This document shows positions 61,442 to 64,000 of a stretch of 64,000 nucleotides of DNA, in pieces. The notes beneath the pieces were generated by a model. The model saw only the letters and a program-made list of their open reading frames with translations, did no database searches and was not told the origin of the DNA. The position numbers and the translations under genes were made by a program. Each line of letters opens with the position of its first letter. The first letter of the stretch is position 1. The DNA is from Aridibacter famidurans (GTDB lineage Bacteria > Acidobacteriota > Blastocatellia > Pyrinomonadales > Pyrinomonadaceae): the NCBI GenBank assembly GCA_024103495.1, contig JAGFIQ010000002.1, positions 1 through 64,000 of the forward strand, read 5' to 3'.

Positions 61442-62075
61442 TCGGGACGCCGCAACGCGGCTGGGGATTCAAAACGTTCGCGACGGGTTTCGTTGTGCCA
61501 GCATCCCGTGCGCTGAAGCGCACGGCTAAGTTACGGCGTCCCTACGGGACGGGATTCGACTCATCGCGTTTCGGATTATCTCGCTGCGATCGGATTCGCA
61601 GATCAAAATGGTCATCGCGTAGCGATTGTGTATCTTAGCCGTGGCCTTCAGGCCACGGTGCGAGCGACGCGTTTGTCCAGTCGCGTAGCGACGTTCCGTT
61701 CGGCGACGCCGCTACGCGGCTGGGAATTCGAATCGTCCCGGACGGGTATCGTGTCCGTCGTTCCGTGCGCTGAAGCGCACGGCTAAGTTACAGCGTCCCT
61801 ACGGGACGGGATTCGACTCATCGCGTTTCGGATTATCTCGCTGCGATCGGATTCGTAGATCAAAATGGTTATCGCGTGGCGATGTTGTACCTTAGCCGTG
61901 GCCTTCAGGCCACGGTAGGCCGACCCGCGTTCGTCTAGTCGCGTAGCGACGTTCCGTTCGGCGACGCCGCGACGCGGCTGGAAATTCACGTTTCTCACGG
62001 CGTATCGTTTCTTTGCATTCCGTGGCCTGAAGGCCACGGCTAAGTTACGGCGTCCCTACGGGACGGACTGCGAAC
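61442..62075. repeat. 258-bp composite palindrome, about 2.4 tandem copies
   Basis: The complete unit is 61681-61938; a partial copy precedes it (61445-61680) and another follows (61939-62070). Each unit strings together GTCGCGTAGCGAC, GCCGCTACGCGGC, CCGTGCGCTGAAGCGCACGG, CGTCCCTACGGGACG, CATCGCGTTTCGG, and CCGTGGCCTTCAGGCCACGG. In the last copy the third hairpin is replaced by CCGTGGCCTGAAGGCCACGG. All hairpin loops are TGAA/TTCA or TA-centred. No gene is present. Confidence 0.85.
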
Positions 62076-62145
62076 CCGCCGGAGTCTTGAGTTTCGGTCG
62101 ACATCAGACCTACACTTGGGAATCTCCGAAATTAGGAAATCCCAA

Positions 62146-64000
62146 ATGAAACGCATATCCGTTCTGCTTGCTATCCTCTTTCTCACGACTGTTCTCTTCG
62201 CCATCGACGATCCGGCGCGGTGGGTCAATCCGTTCGTCGGGACCGGAGGCCACGGGCATACGTTCCCCGGCGCGACGATGCCGTTCGGGATGGTCCAGCT
62301 CTCGCCCGACACGAGGATCGACAACTGGGACGGAAGCTCCGGATACCATTACTCCGACGACATCATCTACGGCTTCTCGCACACGCACCTCAGCGGAACC
62401 GGCATCCCCGATTACTGCGACATCCTCTTCGCTCCTTACATCAGCGACGAGTATTTCTGGGAAGCGAGTCCGGAAGACACGAAGAAGGGATTCGCGTCGA
62501 AGTTCTCGCACGACAACGAGAAAGCGGAGCCGGGTTACTACTCGGTCAAGCTCGACGACGAGAACATCCTCGCCGAGATGACGGCGACCGAGCGCGTCGG
62601 ATTCCACCGTTACACGTTTCCGAATGGGACCAAGGAAGCGAAGATGGCGCTCGATCTCAAGTGGCGGGACGAGGTTCTCGAGTCGGAGATCTGGGTGGTT
62701 GGAGACAGTCGGGTCGAAGGATTTCGTCGATCAAGTTCGTGGGCAAAGGATCAGATCGTCTTTTTCTCGGCAGAATTCTCGGAATCCTTCTATTCCCACG
62801 CCGTCCGTGGCGAGGGGGGCAAGCTGGAAAACAGGAATGACGCGGCAGGTACGATGAGGTCTAGTTACAAGGGGAAGGATCTGAAGGCCAACTTCCAGTT
62901 CCCGAGGCGCAACGACAAACCTCTCCTCCTCAAGGTCGGCATCTCCGCCGTCAGTATCGAGGGAGCGCGGAAAAACCTCGAGGCCGAGGTCCCGCACTGG
63001 GATTTCGACAAGGTCAGAAAGGACGCGCGTGCGGCGTGGAACAAGGAGCTATCGAAGATCGAGGTCTCCGGCGGGACCGACGCCGAGATGACGAATTTCT
63101 ACACCGCGCTCTACCACACGATGATCGCCCCCAACGTCTACAACGACGTCGACGGAAACTACCGGGGGATGGACCGGAAGATCCACAACATCGCTGATCA
63201 GTTCAAAGTTCAAAGCTCAAGGTCCAATGCCAAGTTCAAAGTTCAAAGTTCAAGGTTCAAAGAAAGTGAGTCGGATGATAAGCGTACGTCTTTGAACTTT
63301 GAACCTGGATCCTTGAACAGTTCCAGGAACTTGGAACCTGGAACTTTGAACAGTTCTTTGAACCTTGAACCTGGAACTTTGAACTCAAGACAGTACACAG
63401 TGTTTTCGTTGTGGGACACCTTCCGCGCGACGCACCCTCTCTACACGATCATCGACGAGAAGCGCACCGTCGAGTTCATCAACACCTTCATACGGATGTA
63501 CGAGCAGGGAGGCAAGCTTCCGGTGTGGGAGCTCGCCGGGAACGAGACCGACACGATGATCGGGTATCACGCAGTCTCGGTGATCGCGGACGCGATGGCG
63601 AAGGGCATCGAGGGATTCGATTACGAGAAGGCGTACGAGGCGGCGAGGCATTCGTCGGAACTCGACATAGAGGGACTTACAGCGTTCCGCAGCCGTGGTT
63701 TCATCTCGATGGAAGACGAGCAGGAGTCGGTCTCAAGGACGCTCGAGTATGCGTACAACAGTTATTGCCTGTACGTGATCGCAAGGGAAGTAAATGAACG
63801 CAAGAATCTACTTGTCGACCAAGAACTGGACGATATTGAAAGCGCTCGTCCGAGGCTGAAAGGTCCGGTTTCAGAAGAAGCCGAGATTCACCTCCGCCGC
63901 GCCCAGTTTTACAAGAACCTCTTCGACAAGCAGACCGGCTTTATGCGGCCGAAGCAGAACGGCAACTGGATCTCGCCGTTCTCGCCAAACGAGGTCACCT
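62146..64000 (+). CDS. GH92 family alpha-mannosidase (3' end beyond window), with in-frame repeat insert
   Basis: The first 618 residues of a glycoside hydrolase family 92 enzyme, a calcium-dependent exo-alpha-mannosidase family. The signal peptide is 1-20. The N-terminal domain starts DDPARWVNPFVGTGGHGHTF, then MPFGMVQLSPDTR, and SHTHLSGTGIPDYCDILF; the catalytic (alpha/alpha)6 part begins near FYTALYHTMIAPNVYNDVDG and continues FSLWDTFRATHPLYTII and KLPVWELAGNETDTMIGYHA. Between HNIADQ and RQYTVFSLWD about 63 residues (352-415) are encoded by heptamer repeats; the frame is kept. AGGAAAT precedes the ATG. The TonB receptor at the other end of the window is a type used for glycans, but no link is shown. 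Confidence 0.92.
   Translation, partial: MKRISVLLAILFLTTVLFAIDDPARWVNPFVGTGGHGHTFPGATMPFGMVQLSPDTRIDNWDGSSGYHYSDDIIYGFSHTHLSGTGIPDYCDILFAPYISDEYFWEASPEDTKKGFASKFSHDNEKAEPGYYSVKLDDENILAEMTATERVGFHRYTFPNGTKEAKMALDLKWRDEVLESEIWVVGDSRVEGFRRSSSWAKDQIVFFSAEFSESFYSHAVRGEGGKLENRNDAAGTMRSSYKGKDLKANFQFPRRNDKPLLLKVGISAVSIEGARKNLEAEVPHWDFDKVRKDARAAWNKELSKIEVSGGTDAEMTNFYTALYHTMIAPNVYNDVDGNYRGMDRKIHNIADQFKVQSSRSNAKFKVQSSRFKESESDDKRTSLNFEPGSLNSSRNLEPGTLNSSLNLEPGTLNSRQYTVFSLWDTFRATHPLYTIIDEKRTVEFINTFIRMYEQGGKLPVWELAGNETDTMIGYHAVSVIADAMAKGIEGFDYEKAYEAARHSSELDIEGLTAFRSRGFISMEDEQESVSRTLEYAYNSYCLYVIAREVNERKNLLVDQELDDIESARPRLKGPVSEEAEIHLRRAQFYKNLFDKQTGFMRPKQNGNWISPFSPNEVT
63200..63390 (+). repeat. Heptamer inverted repeat inside the GH92 gene
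   Basis: The left half has GTTCAAA-type units (AAGTTCAAAGTTCAAAG, AGGTTCAAAG). The right half is their inverse (CTTTGAACTTTGAAC, AACTTGGAACCTGGAACTTTG). About 25 unique bases lie between (AGTGAGTCGGATGATAAGCG). The units are those of the intergenic GTTCCAG/GTTCAAA arrays at 28607 and 35443. Confidence 0.9.

Larger units (their letters stand above)
60884..62075 (+). mobile_element. IS200-type transposase locus inside a palindrome array
   Basis: The transposase gene is preceded by a GTCGCGTAGCGAC palindrome and followed, directly at its stop codon, by 2.4 copies of a 258-bp composite palindrome. Single-stranded-DNA transposases of this class recognise hairpins at element ends. Exact element borders are not clear. 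Confidence 0.45.

Overview
The window looks like chromosome from a Gram-negative acidobacterium, probably of the Blastocatellia/Pyrinomonadales type. The main reasons are three VWFA-related proteins of the acidobacterial TIGR03436 kind, a TonB-dependent receptor with a carboxypeptidase-regulatory N-terminus, many small secreted proteins of unknown family, and intergenic DNA packed with short palindromic and tandem repeats. This is inferred from gene content only. I found no rRNA, tRNA, CRISPR, phage or plasmid genes. Both ends cut a gene: a TonB receptor on the left and a GH92 glycosidase on the right.

Layout. 0-7 kb: TonB receptor, a diiron-type MBL-fold protein and two paralogous secreted proteins. 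6.5-10.7 kb: a haloalkane dehalogenase/cytochrome P450 pair, divergent from an aminotransferase and a small secreted protein. 11-16.6 kb: diheme cytochrome c, TPR protein, mpl, ribA and an RRM RNA-binding protein. 16.8-26 kb, almost all on the minus strand: a small membrane protein, DacB-type carboxypeptidase, secreted proteins, a methyltransferase with a zinc-knuckle partner, HtrA protease, a DUF2911-TPR protein and hemW. 26-33 kb: purL, two thioredoxin-fold exported proteins, AlkD and an MgtE-N/CBS protein. 33-38 kb: lytic transglycosylase, a bacterial PH-domain protein, rfbD and a Wzc-type tyrosine autokinase. 38-52 kb: a 1222-residue fused flavoprotein, a secreted lipase-like hydrolase, a UspA/VIT1 pair, two VWFA proteins, phosphomannomutase and a DUF1579-VWFA fusion. 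53-59 kb: ileS, a small secreted protein, lspA, a GNAT acetyltransferase, lgt and rluD. 59.8-64 kb: a secreted protein, an IS200-type transposase inside a palindrome array, and the GH92 enzyme.

Cell-envelope work is a running theme: peptidoglycan recycling and trimming (mpl, dacB, lytic transglycosylase), lipoprotein maturation (lgt, lspA), polysaccharide synthesis and export (rfbD, phosphomannomutase, Wzc kinase), and periplasmic protein and redox care (HtrA, TlpA-like, redoxin).

The most unusual feature is the repeat content. At least four families can be read by eye: (1) heptamer arrays (units such as GTTCCAG, GTTCAAA, GTGAGCA, GACCAAA, GAGTGAT), some joined to a fixed core; (2) 130-140 bp REPIN-like elements bounded by TCAGTTG and G/C-rich hairpins; (3) a 258-bp composite palindrome array beside the IS200-type transposase; (4) long imperfect repeats built on AACCACAGAG and AACGCGAAGG motifs. 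Two enzyme genes, hemW and the GH92 glycosidase, carry such repeats in frame inside the coding sequence, and several genes end inside a heptamer array that supplies the stop codon.
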